A stretch of DNA of 64,000 bases from Ancylobacter sonchi (GCF_018390695.1 NZ_JAHBGF010000046.1:496001-560000), one strand, 5' to 3'; numbered from the stretch's first letter, positions 1 to 9,016 are shown. Notes: generated by a model from the letters alone, not told the origin. Made by a program: numbers and translations.

Positions 1-494
1 GAGGGGCGCTGATGCGGCTCGCGCGTGTCGTGGCGGGCGTCGTGGCGCGCATCGTGGCGCGCATCGTGGACGGTCGAGGCGAGCCGCTTGGCGAGCTCCG
101 GGGAGACGTCGCGGCGAGCGGCGATGGCCTGCAGCCGCGCCGGCTCGGCAGTGCCCGCGAGATCGATCAGCGCGGCCTCGTCCAGTACCGGCGACAGGCG
201 CAGCAGCGGCGCGGCGGTGTCGATGGGCCCGGCGGCCAGGCGGCGCACCAGTTCCAAGGGGAGATCGGTGCGCCGCGCGAGGCGCTCGGCGGCCTGCCGC
301 GCGAGCGCCGGCGCGACTCCCTCCATCAGCCGGGGCAGCAGCACGCCGAGCCGGCGGGCGGCATCGGCATCCCCGACGCCCTGCTCGATCACGCGGTCGA
401 CCAGCAGCGCCAGCAAAGCCGGGCGCGTGTCGGCGTCGCGACGACGGGCGTCCTCTAGGGTGGCCTTGAAGGCGGGGCCGACGGTGGAGGGCAT
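1..494 (-). CDS. DUF2336 domain protein, C-terminus cut by left edge
   Basis: Reading the minus strand from an ATG at 494, an open frame runs off the left edge with no stop. The visible 164 residues are rich in Ala, Leu and Arg and carry repeated short helical segments such as RRDADTRPALLALLVDRV and LSPVLDEAALIDLA, the pattern of the alphaproteobacterial DUF2336 (HEAT-like) family. Members are cytoplasmic and of unknown function, usually about 350-400 residues, so roughly half is missing. Near residues 142-156 the protein contains a His-Asp-Ala-Arg repeat encoded by 12-bp tandem units. The start is the first ATG after a non-coding gap and is not certain. The family call rests on pattern, not on a search. 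Confidence 0.6.
   Translation of the reverse strand, partial: MPSTVGPAFKATLEDARRRDADTRPALLALLVDRVIEQGVGDADAARRLGVLLPRLMEGVAPALARQAAERLARRTDLPLELVRRLAAGPIDTAAPLLRLSPVLDEAALIDLAGTAEPARLQAIAARRDVSPELAKRLASTVHDARHDARHDARHDTREPHQRP
29..70. repeat. 12-bp tandem repeat inside the DUF2336 gene
   Basis: Three units of CGTGGCG(G/C)GC(G/A)T stand head to tail at 29-40, 41-52 and 53-64, followed by half a unit. Two units are identical. On the coding (minus) strand they encode a repeated His-Asp-Ala-Arg tetrapeptide. The period is a multiple of three, so copy-number change would keep the frame open. Confidence 0.85.
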
Positions 495-635
495 GAAGGG
501 CGACAGGTTCGAGCGATGAGGGAGGGTACGCCGGGACCGGCCGAACTAAATTGCGCCATGAACGTTAGCAGCGCGTTAACCACGCCGGAACTAGCTTCCG
601 CTTGTCCGGTTTGGCTGAAGATCGGAGGACGCAGA

Positions 636-815
636 ATGGGTTCGGTCGTACCGTTTCCTGCCTCCCGCAAGCTGCGCGGGCGCCGCGACCGGCGCCGGGA
701 GGCAACTGTGCCTGTGTCGGCGAAAGTGGTGATCCTGCCGGTTATCCGCATCACGCGGGCGCCGCCGCCAGTATCCGCCGCGACCGCCGCGACATCCGCT
801 CCCCCGAAGGCGTGA
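636..815 (+). CDS. small basic protein starting MGSVVPFP (59 aa)
   Basis: A 59-codon ORF starts at ATG 636 and stops at 813-815. A strong Shine-Dalgarno GGAGG at 624-628 lies seven bases upstream, which selects this start over the longer reading from 516. The protein opens MGSVVPFPASRKLRGRRDRR, contains an Arg-rich stretch and then a hydrophobic/basic segment. Short proteins with an MGxVxPFP start followed by basic residues are common as hypothetical proteins in Rhizobiales, in my recollection. No function is known. It converges on the DUF1254 gene with a 2-bp gap. It is supported mainly by the ribosome binding site and could be spurious. Confidence 0.5.
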   Translation: MGSVVPFPASRKLRGRRDRRREATVPVSAKVVILPVIRITRAPPPVSAATAATSAPPKA

Positions 816-817
816 GC

Positions 818-1372
818 CTATTCGCTCGCGGGCGTCGGGGTGCATGTGGCGGAAGCGATGGCTGCCTGCACCTCCTCGCGGGCACCGCGCTCGCGCGCCA
901 GCCCGCGGATGACCACGATGCCTTTCTGCGTCGGCGATTCCACCACCAGCCGGTCCGCCACGGTCACTTCCTCGTCCTCCGGCATCGCCGCCTTCTGGCG
1001 GGCATTCATCAGATCGAGCTCGATGATCGTGCGGCCGGCGGAACGGTCGTTGATGGCGTAGAAGGGTAGCCCCCGCCGCGTGTAGAAGGAGATCGAGGTG
1101 TAGTCCTCGGTGGTCGGGGTCCGCACCTTCAGCGGTGCCACGGTGAGATCGTAGAGGCACACGGCGGTCACGAAGGCCGGGTCGGAGGCGGGAAGCGCCT
1201 CGGCGAGCAGGCGCCGGTTCTCGACCAGCGTCACGGCGTTGACCTGTCCGACCTCCGACAGCCTTGCATAGGCGTCGCGCTCGGCGAGATAGGGCATCAG
1301 CAGCACCCCGACCAGATGCACCAGTACCCCCAGCACCAGACCGGCGAGGATGGGAATCACGAGGCGTTTCAC
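818..1372 (-). CDS. DUF1254 domain membrane-anchored protein
   Basis: This 184-residue protein has an N-terminal membrane segment (residues about 4-28, VIPILAGLVLGVLVHLVGVLL) followed by a periplasmic domain with LYDLTVAPLKV and SFYTRRGLPFYAINDRS, typical of the short DUF1254 family. It ends at 818 and starts at ATG 1372, overlapping the stop of the upstream DUF1214 gene by four bases (ATGA), so the two are translationally coupled. DUF1254 and DUF1214 are usually adjacent or fused; here they are split. Their role is unknown. I infer an envelope function from the membrane anchors and from the penicillin-binding protein gene upstream on the same strand. Confidence 0.8.
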   Translation of the reverse strand: MKRLVIPILAGLVLGVLVHLVGVLLMPYLAERDAYARLSEVGQVNAVTLVENRRLLAEALPASDPAFVTAVCLYDLTVAPLKVRTPTTEDYTSISFYTRRGLPFYAINDRSAGRTIIELDLMNARQKAAMPEDEEVTVADRLVVESPTQKGIVVIRGLARERGAREEVQAAIASATCTPTPASE

Positions 1373-1944
1373 GGGCAGCGCTCCGTGACCAGGGCCGGCA
1401 TGTCGGGGGCGTCGCTGGTGCGGCTGGCGAGGCCGACCGGCGCATCATAGAGGCGCAGCGTCAGGGTGAGGCGGTCGCGAGCGCCGGTCGGCAGCCAGTT
1501 GCCGGCGCGCGCGCGCGGGCCGAGAACCACATCGGCGGTGCCGTCACGCTTCCATACCACTTCCGTCGAGGTGAAACCGTGTCGGTCGGCGGCGTTGTCG
1601 ATCAGGTTGCCGTCGCGGTCGGTGAGGGTGAGCGTCCAGAAGCGCGCCTGCGGCACCGTGCCGGACAGGCGGATGTCGCAGCGCCCGTCGAGCGGGGCGC
1701 CCCTGTCGTCGGTCACGGCAACGAAGGCGAGGCCGTCGGCCAGTTCCAGCGGCAATTCGCCGGCGCGCGCCGCCGCCGCCCGCGCATAGGGGTCGGCAGT
1801 CTCGGTTCCCGCCTTGGGCCAGGCTTTCCAGGCGCCGGCGCGTACCACGCCGGGCCCGTTGCCGTTCGCCGTCGCGAACCAGGTGAGGCCGAGGCCCACC
1901 ACGGCGCCGATGACGAGGGTCAGGATGAAGAACAGTGGACGCAC
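1369..1944 (-). CDS. DUF1214 domain membrane-anchored protein
   Basis: The 191-residue protein begins MRPLFFILTLVIGAVVGLGL, a signal-anchor, and continues with a periplasmic DUF1214 domain: ARFWTLTLTDRDGNLIDN, STEVVWKRDGTADVVLGP, GNWLPTGARDRLTLTLRLYD. The GNWLP segment followed by a Leu-rich strand is the hallmark of the C-terminal DUF1214 fold. It lies about 70 bp downstream of the penicillin-binding protein gene and overlaps the DUF1254 gene by four bases, so the three genes probably form one operon. The biochemical role is unknown. Confidence 0.85.
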   Translation of the reverse strand: MRPLFFILTLVIGAVVGLGLTWFATANGNGPGVVRAGAWKAWPKAGTETADPYARAAAARAGELPLELADGLAFVAVTDDRGAPLDGRCDIRLSGTVPQARFWTLTLTDRDGNLIDNAADRHGFTSTEVVWKRDGTADVVLGPRARAGNWLPTGARDRLTLTLRLYDAPVGLASRTSDAPDMPALVTERCP

Positions 1945-2014
1945 GGTCGGGAGAGATCCGGTCAGGGGTGCGGTGTCAGGCCGGTGTCAGGCATGCGCCT
2001 GCCGGCGGCGGGGG

Positions 2015-4279
2015 TCAATTGGGCTCGACCGTCGGGCGGGCCTCCGCCCCGGCGAACTGGTCGCTGGCCGGCAGCGCCGCCGTCGGCCGGCGCGACGCCT
2101 CGGCGGCGGCGCGCATGCGTTCCGACAGCGCCATCAGCCGGGTGGCGGTGGCGGGGGAGAGCGTCACAGGGCGCTGGAAGCCGTCAATGTCGAGCGGGGT
2201 CGCCTCGGCCACCGCGCCGTCCAGCTTCGGCGCCGGCTGGTTGCCGAGGCCGGGCGTCGGCTTCAGCTCGATGCCCTGATGCGCGAAGGCCATCACCTTC
2301 TGCCAGGTCATCGCCGGCAGCGAACCGCCGGTCATCTTGCGAGTGGGGGTGAAGTCGTCATTGCCGAACCAGATGGCGCCGGCATAGTTGCCGGTGAAGC
2401 CGACGAACCAGGCGTCGCGATAGGCGTTGGTGGTGCCGGTCTTGCCGGAGACCTTGGTGCCGGGGATCATCGCCCGCCGGCCGGTGCCGTTCTCCACCAC
2501 GCTGTTCAGCATCGGGTTGATCATCGCGATGATGTTCTCCGGGATCACGCGGTGCGGCTTCGGGCCGTTGCGGTCGAAGCTCCACACCGGTTCGCCGGCG
2601 GGGGTGCGCATCTCCAGGATCGCGTGCGGGGCCACCGACATGCCGTTATTGGCGAAGACGGCGTAGCCGGTGGCCTGGTCGATCACCGTGACCTCGGCGG
2701 CGCCGAGCGGCAGGGCGCGGGTGATCTTCAACTCGCTCCTCACGCCCATGGCATGGGCGAGATCGACGATGCGCCCGCGCCCGATCGCCTCGGCGAGCTT
2801 CACCGCCACGGTGTTCAGTGAGCGGGTGAGCGCCTGGATCAGCGGCAGGCGGCCGGCATAGGAGCGGCCGTAATTCTGCGGGCACCAGTTGCCGATGCAG
2901 ATCGGCCCGTCCACCACCATGGTCTGCGGGGTGTATTTCCCGGTCATCAGCGCGGCGGTGTAGACATAGGGTTTGAAGGACGAGCCGGGCTGGCGCAGCG
3001 CGTCGGTGGCGCGGTTGAACTGGCTCTCGCCATAGTCGCGGCCGCCGACCATGGCGCGTACCGCGCCGTTCGGCTCCAGCACCACCATGGCGGACTGGCT
3101 GGCGCCGTAATCCTTGCCGAACTCCTTCAGGCTGTCGCGGATCGCGGTGTCGGCCGCCTTCTGGATGTTGGGGTCGAGCGCGGTGCGCACCACGAAGGAG
3201 CGCTCGGCGTAGTTCCGCGGCAGCGTCTCGACGATGGTCTTCACCTGGTCGAAGGCATAGTCGAGATAATAGTCCGGCGTGTCTTCCTGCTTGCGGTTGA
3301 TCGGGGTCGCCGGGTTGCGGCGGGCGCCGAACACCTGGCCCTCGGTCATGAAGCCGGCATCGACGAGGTTGTCGAGCACCACGCTGGCCCGGCCGCGCGC
3401 GGCGGGCAGGTTGACGTGGGGGGCGAACTTCGACGGCGCCTTGAACAGGCCGGCGAGCATCGCCGCCTCGGCAAGCGTCACCTCGCGCGCGGACTTGCCG
3501 AAATAGTACTGCGCCGCCGCGTCGACGCCGAAGGCGCCGCCGCCCATATAGGCGCGGTCGAGATAGAGCTTGAGGATCTGGTTCTTGGTGAGGTGGAACT
3601 CCAGCCACAGCGCCAGGAAGGCTTCCTTGATCTTGCGCTCCAGCGTGCGCTCGTTCGACAGGAAGAGGTTCTTGGCCAGCTGCTGGGTCAGCGAGGAGCC
3701 GCCCTGCACCACGCCGCCGGCGCGGGCGTTCGACAGCACGGCGCGGAAGGTGCCGGGGATGTCGATGCCGAAATGCTCGTAGAAGCGCCGGTCCTCGGTG
3801 GCGAGCACCGCCTTGATCAGGTGATCGGGGAACTCTTCCAGCGGCACGGTGTCGTTGTGGCGGATGCCGCGCTCGCCGATGGTGTTGCCATAGCGGTCGA
3901 GGAAGGTGACCGAGAGCTCGGAGCGCTTCAGCCAGTCGTCCGAGGTTTCGTGGAAGGCGGGGATGGCGAGCGCCAGCATCAGCACCGCGCCGACCGCGCC
4001 CCAGGTCATGCCCTCCGAGGCGATCTCCACGCCCCAGCGTGCCGGACCGCGCAGATTGAAGCGCTCGGTGAAGGCGACGTAGGAATCCCACGCGGCGCGC
4101 AGCCGGACGCCGCCGCTATAGATCGTCGAATCGATCCAGGAATCGATAATGAGCAGCAGGTTGCGCAGACGGCGCGTGCGGCGCGGCTGCCCCTCGCCGG
4201 GGGAGGAGCCGTCCGGTCCCGCGCCGTCCGGTCCCGAGCTTGCCACCGGGGCGTCGTCCTTCTTCGAGCCGTCGTCCAA
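2015..4279 (-). CDS. class A penicillin-binding protein (PBP1A family)
   Basis: This 754-residue bifunctional peptidoglycan synthase polymerises lipid II and cross-links stem peptides at the outer face of the inner membrane. A cytoplasmic Pro/Gly-rich, basic N-terminus precedes a membrane segment at residues about 92-109. The glycosyltransferase domain (GT51) shows EDRRFYEHFG at 162-171, with the catalytic Glu, and GGSSLTQQLAKN. The transpeptidase domain shows QPGSSFKPY (SxxK nucleophile), TRSLNTVA (SxN) and SGKTGTTN (KTG). All catalytic motifs are present and the length is normal for a Rhizobiales PBP1A paralogue. It probably leads an operon with the DUF1214 and DUF1254 genes. Its divergent neighbour is the ycgN-like gene. 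Confidence 0.95.
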   Translation of the reverse strand: MDDGSKKDDAPVASSGPDGAGPDGSSPGEGQPRRTRRLRNLLLIIDSWIDSTIYSGGVRLRAAWDSYVAFTERFNLRGPARWGVEIASEGMTWGAVGAVLMLALAIPAFHETSDDWLKRSELSVTFLDRYGNTIGERGIRHNDTVPLEEFPDHLIKAVLATEDRRFYEHFGIDIPGTFRAVLSNARAGGVVQGGSSLTQQLAKNLFLSNERTLERKIKEAFLALWLEFHLTKNQILKLYLDRAYMGGGAFGVDAAAQYYFGKSAREVTLAEAAMLAGLFKAPSKFAPHVNLPAARGRASVVLDNLVDAGFMTEGQVFGARRNPATPINRKQEDTPDYYLDYAFDQVKTIVETLPRNYAERSFVVRTALDPNIQKAADTAIRDSLKEFGKDYGASQSAMVVLEPNGAVRAMVGGRDYGESQFNRATDALRQPGSSFKPYVYTAALMTGKYTPQTMVVDGPICIGNWCPQNYGRSYAGRLPLIQALTRSLNTVAVKLAEAIGRGRIVDLAHAMGVRSELKITRALPLGAAEVTVIDQATGYAVFANNGMSVAPHAILEMRTPAGEPVWSFDRNGPKPHRVIPENIIAMINPMLNSVVENGTGRRAMIPGTKVSGKTGTTNAYRDAWFVGFTGNYAGAIWFGNDDFTPTRKMTGGSLPAMTWQKVMAFAHQGIELKPTPGLGNQPAPKLDGAVAEATPLDIDGFQRPVTLSPATATRLMALSERMRAAAEASRRPTAALPASDQFAGAEARPTVEPN

Positions 4280-4447
4280 GCCGCGCTCTCCGCGAGGTAC
4301 TCTACATGCCCGCCCTTATAGCCGAGACACCGATGGCACACCACTTGAGGGTGCGGGTCTCGCCTTGGCCGGACATGGAAGCTATCTAAGGTTTGATTGC
4401 CAAGCCGTGAAGCGCGCCGCCACCCGCCGCGTTCGCCGAGAGGTCCG

Positions 4448-5071
4448 ATGACTGCCGACACCACCCGCACCCCGGATGCCCGTACCCCGGAGGCTCTCGC
4501 TCCCGAGGCCGCTCCGCCGGAGACGCCGTTCTGGAAGCGCACGCCGCTGGAAGCGATGAGCGCCGCCGAATGGGAGAGCCTGTGCGACGGCTGCGGGCGC
4601 TGCTGCCTCGTCAAGCTGCAGGACGAGGACACCGAGGCGATCGCCTATACCGACATAGGCTGCCAGCTGCTCGACGATTTCGGCTGCCACTGCCGCGACT
4701 ACCCGAACCGTCAGGCGCAGGTGCCGGATTGCGTGCGGCTGACCCCGGAAGTGGTGCGCACGCTGGAATGGCTGCCGCCGTCCTGCGGCTACCGGCTGAT
4801 CGCCGAGGGGCGCGACCTCTATTGGTGGCACCACCTCGTCTCCGGCGACCGCGACACCGTGCATGCTGCCGGCGTTTCCGTGCGTGGCCGGGTGGCGGCG
4901 CTGGAGGACGACCTGCCGCTGGAGGACTTCGTCGACCACATGGTGCGCTGGCCGCTGCGCCTGCCCAAGGGGGCGGCGAGCCGGCAGCGCAAGGGGGAAG
5001 CGAGCCAGCAGGGCAAGGAAGCCGCGAGCCGGCGGGGCAAGGGAGAAGCTGGCCGGTCGCGCTCAGCGTAG
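4448..5071 (+). CDS. YcgN-family Cys-cluster protein (UPF0260)
   Basis: The protein (207 residues from ATG 4448) has the conserved core [21 protein letters not shown], then [30 protein letters not shown] and a C-terminal [10 protein letters not shown]. The Cys spacing (CxxCGRCC...C...CxC) is that of the YcgN/YkgJ zinc- or iron-cluster family, whose function is unknown. The start at 4448 follows GAGAGG at 4438-4443; an earlier ATG at 4397 would add 17 unconserved residues. The first 35 residues are Thr/Pro/Glu-rich and the last 40 are a Lys/Arg/Gly-rich tail coded by 24-bp repeats; neither belongs to the family core. The 3' end overlaps the convergent LysE gene by nine bases. Confidence 0.88.
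   Translation: MTADTTRTPDARTPEALAPEAAPPETPFWKRTPLEAMSAAEWESLCDGCGRCCLVKLQDEDTEAIAYTDIGCQLLDDFGCHCRDYPNRQAQVPDCVRLTPEVVRTLEWLPPSCGYRLIAEGRDLYWWHHLVSGDRDTVHAAGVSVRGRVAALEDDLPLEDFVDHMVRWPLRLPKGAASRQRKGEASQQGKEAASRRGKGEAGRSRSA
4976..5056. repeat. 24-bp tandem repeat coding the YcgN-like C-terminal tail
   Basis: Three degenerate 24-bp units begin at 4976, 5000 and 5024, each starting GCGAGCC(G/A)GC and ending in an AAGG-rich half, with a partial fourth unit from 5048. They encode an eight-residue repeat of the type ASRQRKGE / ASQQGKEA / ASRRGKGE. The tail is highly basic and lies beyond the conserved domain, immediately before the stop codon and the convergent gene. Confidence 0.85.
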
Positions 5072-5644
5072 CAGCGGCGACACCAGCAGCAGCGCCGCGA
5101 AGCCGGCGACCGCAGCGGCGCCGATACGCGGGACGACATGTCCGCGCCCTGTCGCGGCGGCGGCACGGCCGGCGAGGATGCCGAAGCCGATCCAGCCCAA
5201 CGCCACCAGCGCGCAGAGCCCGGCGAAGCCGGTGAGATAGGGCCATACCCGCTCCGTCCCGAACGGCACCACGCCGAGCGCGAACAGGATCGCCTTGGGA
5301 TTGAGCAGCGTGGTCACGAACACCCGCAGCGGCGTGACGACGCGAGCGACCTCGGCCGGCGCGCCGCCGGCCCGGTGCCACAGCGCCCAGGCGGTGGTGA
5401 GCAGATAGAGGCCGACGGCGATCCTGAGGCTCATGCCGAGGGCCGGCGAGGCGGCCACGGCCGGGCCGAGGGCGAGGCCGATGGTGCAGATCGCGATGAG
5501 GTAGCCGGCGATTTCCGCCGGCATCAGCGGCAGCGCCCGGCGCCATCCGCCGGCGGCACCGGCGGTGGCGAGCAGCGTGTTGGTGGGACCGGGGGTGGCG
5601 AGGATCGCCAGCACGGCAAGGGCGAACAGGACGGGATCGGTCAT
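5063..5644 (-). CDS. LysE-family amino-acid exporter
   Basis: The 193-residue protein, started at ATG 5644, is almost entirely hydrophobic with about six membrane spans. The N-terminal signature [21 protein letters not shown] contains the PGPxN motif of the LysE/RhtB translocators, and [15 protein letters not shown] matches the conserved NPK segment of the third span. The family exports amino acids (Lys, Arg, homoserine, Thr, Cys) by proton exchange; the substrate cannot be told from sequence. A longer reading to 5743 adds a basic, non-hydrophobic leader and is unlikely. It converges on the ycgN-like gene with a nine-base overlap. Confidence 0.9.
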   Translation of the reverse strand: MTDPVLFALAVLAILATPGPTNTLLATAGAAGGWRRALPLMPAEIAGYLIAICTIGLALGPAVAASPALGMSLRIAVGLYLLTTAWALWHRAGGAPAEVARVVTPLRVFVTTLLNPKAILFALGVVPFGTERVWPYLTGFAGLCALVALGWIGFGILAGRAAAATGRGHVVPRIGAAAVAGFAALLLVSPLLR

Positions 5645-5869
5645 GCCGGTCTTGATAGCGGAGGTGCCGGGGGACCGGTATCGGGGGCTCTGCTTAGGCT
5701 CGTATTCCCTGGCCGGCGGCGTCCCGGACGACCAACGCGCCAATCCGGGTTGGCGTGGCCGGTATCAGCTGGTCCGGGATAAGGAGAGAGATGACGGGGC
5801 GATCCCGCCTCCGCGGCTCCGCCTCCGGCCGGGATGACGACGAGCGGTTTTCCGCAGCGGAGCCCTTTC

Positions 5870-5990
5870 TTTCCCCTCCGATTGGGGAGAGGGTCCCCGC
5901 CTAGCGGGCTGGTGAGGAACACCATGGGGAAGCGTCGAAGACCCCTCACCTCCATCCCTCTCCCCGACGGGGAGAGGGGGAAGGAAGTGG
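5870..5990. repeat. intergenic palindromic repeat element (CTCTCCCC/GGGGAGAG type)
   Basis: The 372-bp gap between the LysE and lldD genes holds no convincing gene. It carries two short palindromes with CCCCTCCGATTGGGGAGAGG (from about 5873) and CCCTCTCCCCGACGGGGAG (from about 5956), plus an inverted GGTGAGG (5911) / CCTCACC (5944) pair between them. Together they fold into a larger cruciform. Dispersed elements with CTCTCCCC...GGGGAGAG ends are frequent between convergent genes in Rhizobiales genomes. The right palindrome is placed to act also as the lldD terminator. The limits are approximate. Confidence 0.6.
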
Positions 5991-6016
5991 TCAACGCTCC
6001 AGCGTGATCCGAACGA

Positions 6017-7153
6017 TCAGAGAGCCAGCACGCTCTTGTCGACCTTGTTGATGTCCTTGGTGCCGGTGAGCGCCATGGAGACGTCGAGTTCCTTGCGGAT
6101 GATCTCGATCGCCTTGGCGACGCCGGCCTGGCCGCCGGCGGCCAGCGACCACAGGAACGACTTGCCCATCATGCAGCCCTTGGCGCCCAGCGCCACGGCC
6201 TTGAGCACGTCCTGACCGGACTGGATGCCGCCGTCGAACCAAATCTCGCTCTTGCCGCCGCCAATGGCGTCGACGATCTTCGGCAGCGCCGAGATGGAAG
6301 ACACCGCGCCGTCGAGCTGGCGGCCGCCATGGTTGGACACCACGATGGCGTCGGCGCCGGTCTGAGCGGCGATCTTGGCGTCCTCGACGTCGAGCACGCC
6401 CTTGAGGATCAGCTTGCCCGGCCAGATGGAGCGCACCCACTCGACGTCCTTCCACGACAGCGAGGGGTCGAACTGGCCGGCGATCCACTGCGACAGCGTG
6501 GTGAGGCTGTCGCTCTCCTTGCGCACCGCAAGGTTGCCGAAGGAATGGCGCTTGCCCATCAGCACGCTCATCGCCCAGGCCGGCTTGGTGGCGATGTCGA
6601 GCGCGTTGGCGACGGTCAGCTTGGGCGGCACCGCGAGGCCGTTCTTGATGTCCATGTGGCGCTGGCCCTGGATCTGCAGATCCAGCGTGAGGACCAGCGC
6701 CGAGCACTTCGCCGCCTTGGCGCGCTCGATCAGCGACTCGGAAAACTTGCGGTCGCGCATCACATAGAGCTGGAACCAGAACGGCTTGTTCACCGCCGCC
6801 GCCACGTCCTCGATCGAGCAGATCGACATGGTGGACAGGGTGAAGGGAATGCCGGCGGCGTGGGCGGCGCGGCAGCCATGGATCTCGCCGTCGCCGTGGA
6901 ACAGGCCGGTGAGCCCGGTTGGGGCGATGGCGAGCGGGAGCGCCACCTCCTCGCCGATCATCGTCGTCTTGGTCGAGCGCTCGGAGACGTCGATCATCAC
7001 CCGCTGGCGCAGCGCGATGGCGTCGAGGTCGGCCTTGTTGGCCTTCAGGGTGGTCTCGTCATAGGAGCCGCGGTCGGCGTAGTGGAAGATCGCGCGCGGC
7101 ACCTTCTTCATGGCGATGGCGCGAAGATCCTTGATGTTCGTTACGGGGGCCAT
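6017..7153 (-). CDS. lldD: L-lactate dehydrogenase, FMN-dependent (LldD)
   Basis: The 378-residue protein oxidises L-lactate to pyruvate and passes electrons to the respiratory chain at the inner membrane. It is a full-length alpha-hydroxy-acid oxidase: FMN-binding LPLAIAPTG (73-80), QLYVMRD (128-134), LTLDLQIQGQR, and the catalytic motif SNHGGRQLD with His275 as base, then WFDGGIQSGQDVLKAVALGA. Gly/Arg residues of the C-terminal phosphate-binding loop are present. Its closest functional partner, lactate permease, lies 61 bp upstream on the same strand and a GntR/FCD regulator lies beyond, so L-lactate is the likely substrate rather than glycolate or mandelate. Expression is probably induced by lactate through the divergent regulator. 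Confidence 0.93.
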   Translation of the reverse strand: MAPVTNIKDLRAIAMKKVPRAIFHYADRGSYDETTLKANKADLDAIALRQRVMIDVSERSTKTTMIGEEVALPLAIAPTGLTGLFHGDGEIHGCRAAHAAGIPFTLSTMSICSIEDVAAAVNKPFWFQLYVMRDRKFSESLIERAKAAKCSALVLTLDLQIQGQRHMDIKNGLAVPPKLTVANALDIATKPAWAMSVLMGKRHSFGNLAVRKESDSLTTLSQWIAGQFDPSLSWKDVEWVRSIWPGKLILKGVLDVEDAKIAAQTGADAIVVSNHGGRQLDGAVSSISALPKIVDAIGGGKSEIWFDGGIQSGQDVLKAVALGAKGCMMGKSFLWSLAAGGQAGVAKAIEIIRKELDVSMALTGTKDINKVDKSVLAL

Positions 7154-7184
7154 TGGCCGGGGCTCCTATACTTTCAAAGAATGA

Positions 7185-7205
7185 GGGGAGGCTCTACGCC
7201 TCCCC
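7185..7205 (-). terminator. stem-loop between lldP and lldD
   Basis: GGGGAGGC (7185-7192) and GCCTCCCC (7198-7205) form a perfect 8-bp stem with a five-base loop. On the minus strand it comes just after the lldP stop, before lldD, followed by TCATTCTTTG. It may be a partial terminator or an mRNA-stabilising hairpin that sets the lldP:lldD ratio. The downstream U-tract is weak. Confidence 0.5.
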
Positions 7206-7214
7206 CGCGTGGCG

Positions 7215-8912
7215 TCAATTGTGAATGACGAGGGCCGTGAACGGCCACAGATGCGCCTGGGCGCTGACGAGCAGACCCACCAGCACCGCAAGCGCGATGG
7301 AGTGGAAGAACACGTAGCGCAGGATGGTGCCTTCCGAATTCTGCCATCCGGTGGCGGTGGAGGCGACGACGATCGACTGCGCGTCGATCATCTTGCCCAT
7401 CACGCCGCCCGAGGAGTTCGCCGCCGCCATCAGCACCGGCGACAGGCCGAGCTGCTGCGAGGTGATCTTCTGCAGGCCGCCGAACAGCACGTTCGACGCG
7501 GTGTCCGACCCGGTCAGCGCGACGCCCAGCCAGCCGAGCAGCGTGCCGAACAGCGGGTAGAACGGCCCGGTGGCGGCGAAGGCAAGGCCCAGCGTGGCGT
7601 CGAGGCCGGAATAGCGGGTCAGGAAGCCCAGCGCCAGCATGATGGCGATGGTGGCCAGCGAGTAGCGCACCTTCCACAGCGTGCGGCCATAGATCTTCGC
7701 CAACCCCAGCGGCGAGAAGCCCATGGCGAGGCCGGCGACGATGGCGGACAGGAAGATGCCGGTGCCGGTCATCGACAGGATGTTGAAGTTGAACACCGCG
7801 GGTTCGGCATGCGCGGCGGCGACCACCGGCGGGGTCTTGAAGACGAGATTGTGCAGGCCGGTCATCTCGAACTTCTGGATGAAGAAGCCGTCGAGCGCCG
7901 CCTTCACCTGCGGGATGCCCCAGGCGAACACGAACACGGTGAGGATGCCCCAGGGCAGCCAGGCGAGCACCAGCGCCTTGGTCGAGGGCCGGGCGGTGGT
8001 GAAGTCGGTGGCGCCCTTGGTGGTCGAGCCTTCCGAGCCGTCGCCGTTCTCGCGGCCCTTCAGCGCCGTCGAGGTCCAGATCTTCTTCGGCTGCCAGACG
8101 CGCAGGAAGGCGACGAGGCAGAGCATGGAGACGATGGCGGCCACAACGTCCACTAGCCAGGGGCCGTGATAGTTCGACACCAGGAACTGCGGGACGGCGA
8201 AGGAGATGCCGCAGACCAGGATGGCCGGCCAGATCTCCAGCATGCCGCGCCAGCCGGCGAACGCCCAGATCAGCCAGAACGGCACGATCAGCGAGAAGAA
8301 GGGCAACTGGCGGCCGATCATCGCCGACAGGTCCATCAAATCGAGGCCGGTGACGGCGGCGAGCGCGATCACCGGCGTGCCGAGCGCGCCATAGGCGACC
8401 GGGGCGGTGTTGGCGATCAGCGACAGGCCGGAGGCGGCGAGCGGCGAGAAGCCGAGGCCGATCAGCAGCGCCGCCGTGACGGCGACCGGGGTGCCGAAGC
8501 CGGCCGCGCCTTCGAAGAAGGCGCCGAACGAGAAGGCGATGAGCAGGAGCTGGAGCCGGCGGTCGCCGGTGATGCCGGCGATGGAACGCTGCAGGGTGGT
8601 GAACGAGCCGTTCGCCTCGGTCATCTGGTGCAGGAAGATGATGTTGAGCACGATCCAGCCGATCGGCATCAGCCCGTACATGGCACCGTAGCCGGCGGCG
8701 ATGCCGGCCTTCTCCGACGGCATGCCGAACACGAACACCGCGATCACGAAGGCGGCGACGAGGCCGGCGAACGCCGCGACATGCGCCTTCATGTGCAGGA
8801 AGCCGAGGCCGACGAGCATTACCACCACGGGTACGGCCGCGAACAGCGTCGACAGCGCAAGGCTGCCGAACGGGTCGTAAATCTGGTTCCAGGTCAAGTC
8901 CGTTTCCTCCAA
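7215..8912 (-). CDS. lldP: L-lactate permease (LctP/LldP family)
   Basis: This 565-residue inner-membrane protein has about 12-14 spans and imports L-lactate (and often glycolate) with protons. Family signatures are WIVLNIIFLHQMTEANGSF, the loop GAFFEGAAGFGTPVAV and LIANTAPVAYGALGTP. The C-terminal half shows the second inverted repeat with FGGLQKITSQQLGLSPVLMAAANSSGG. The length is normal for the family. It starts at ATG 8912 with a purine-rich GGAGGAAAC on the minus strand just upstream. It is the first gene of the lldP-lldD operon, divergent from the GntR/FCD regulator, with the putative operator in the 220-bp gap. Confidence 0.95.
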   Translation of the reverse strand: MEETDLTWNQIYDPFGSLALSTLFAAVPVVVMLVGLGFLHMKAHVAAFAGLVAAFVIAVFVFGMPSEKAGIAAGYGAMYGLMPIGWIVLNIIFLHQMTEANGSFTTLQRSIAGITGDRRLQLLLIAFSFGAFFEGAAGFGTPVAVTAALLIGLGFSPLAASGLSLIANTAPVAYGALGTPVIALAAVTGLDLMDLSAMIGRQLPFFSLIVPFWLIWAFAGWRGMLEIWPAILVCGISFAVPQFLVSNYHGPWLVDVVAAIVSMLCLVAFLRVWQPKKIWTSTALKGRENGDGSEGSTTKGATDFTTARPSTKALVLAWLPWGILTVFVFAWGIPQVKAALDGFFIQKFEMTGLHNLVFKTPPVVAAAHAEPAVFNFNILSMTGTGIFLSAIVAGLAMGFSPLGLAKIYGRTLWKVRYSLATIAIMLALGFLTRYSGLDATLGLAFAATGPFYPLFGTLLGWLGVALTGSDTASNVLFGGLQKITSQQLGLSPVLMAAANSSGGVMGKMIDAQSIVVASTATGWQNSEGTILRYVFFHSIALAVLVGLLVSAQAHLWPFTALVIHN

Positions 8913-9016
8913 GTGAACAGCGGACTTGGCGTCCGTTTTTGCGCGTTCGCGATTGGGTGCCGGCCGGCGGCACCTTATCCCCGACCCGTTAGGGAAGGTG
9001 GTAACAGGAGTCTCGT

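Noticed and set aside
4397..4447. Longer N-terminus for the YcgN-like protein from ATG 4397
   Set aside because: The added 17 residues are Arg/Pro-rich and unconserved, and GAGAGG favours ATG 4448.
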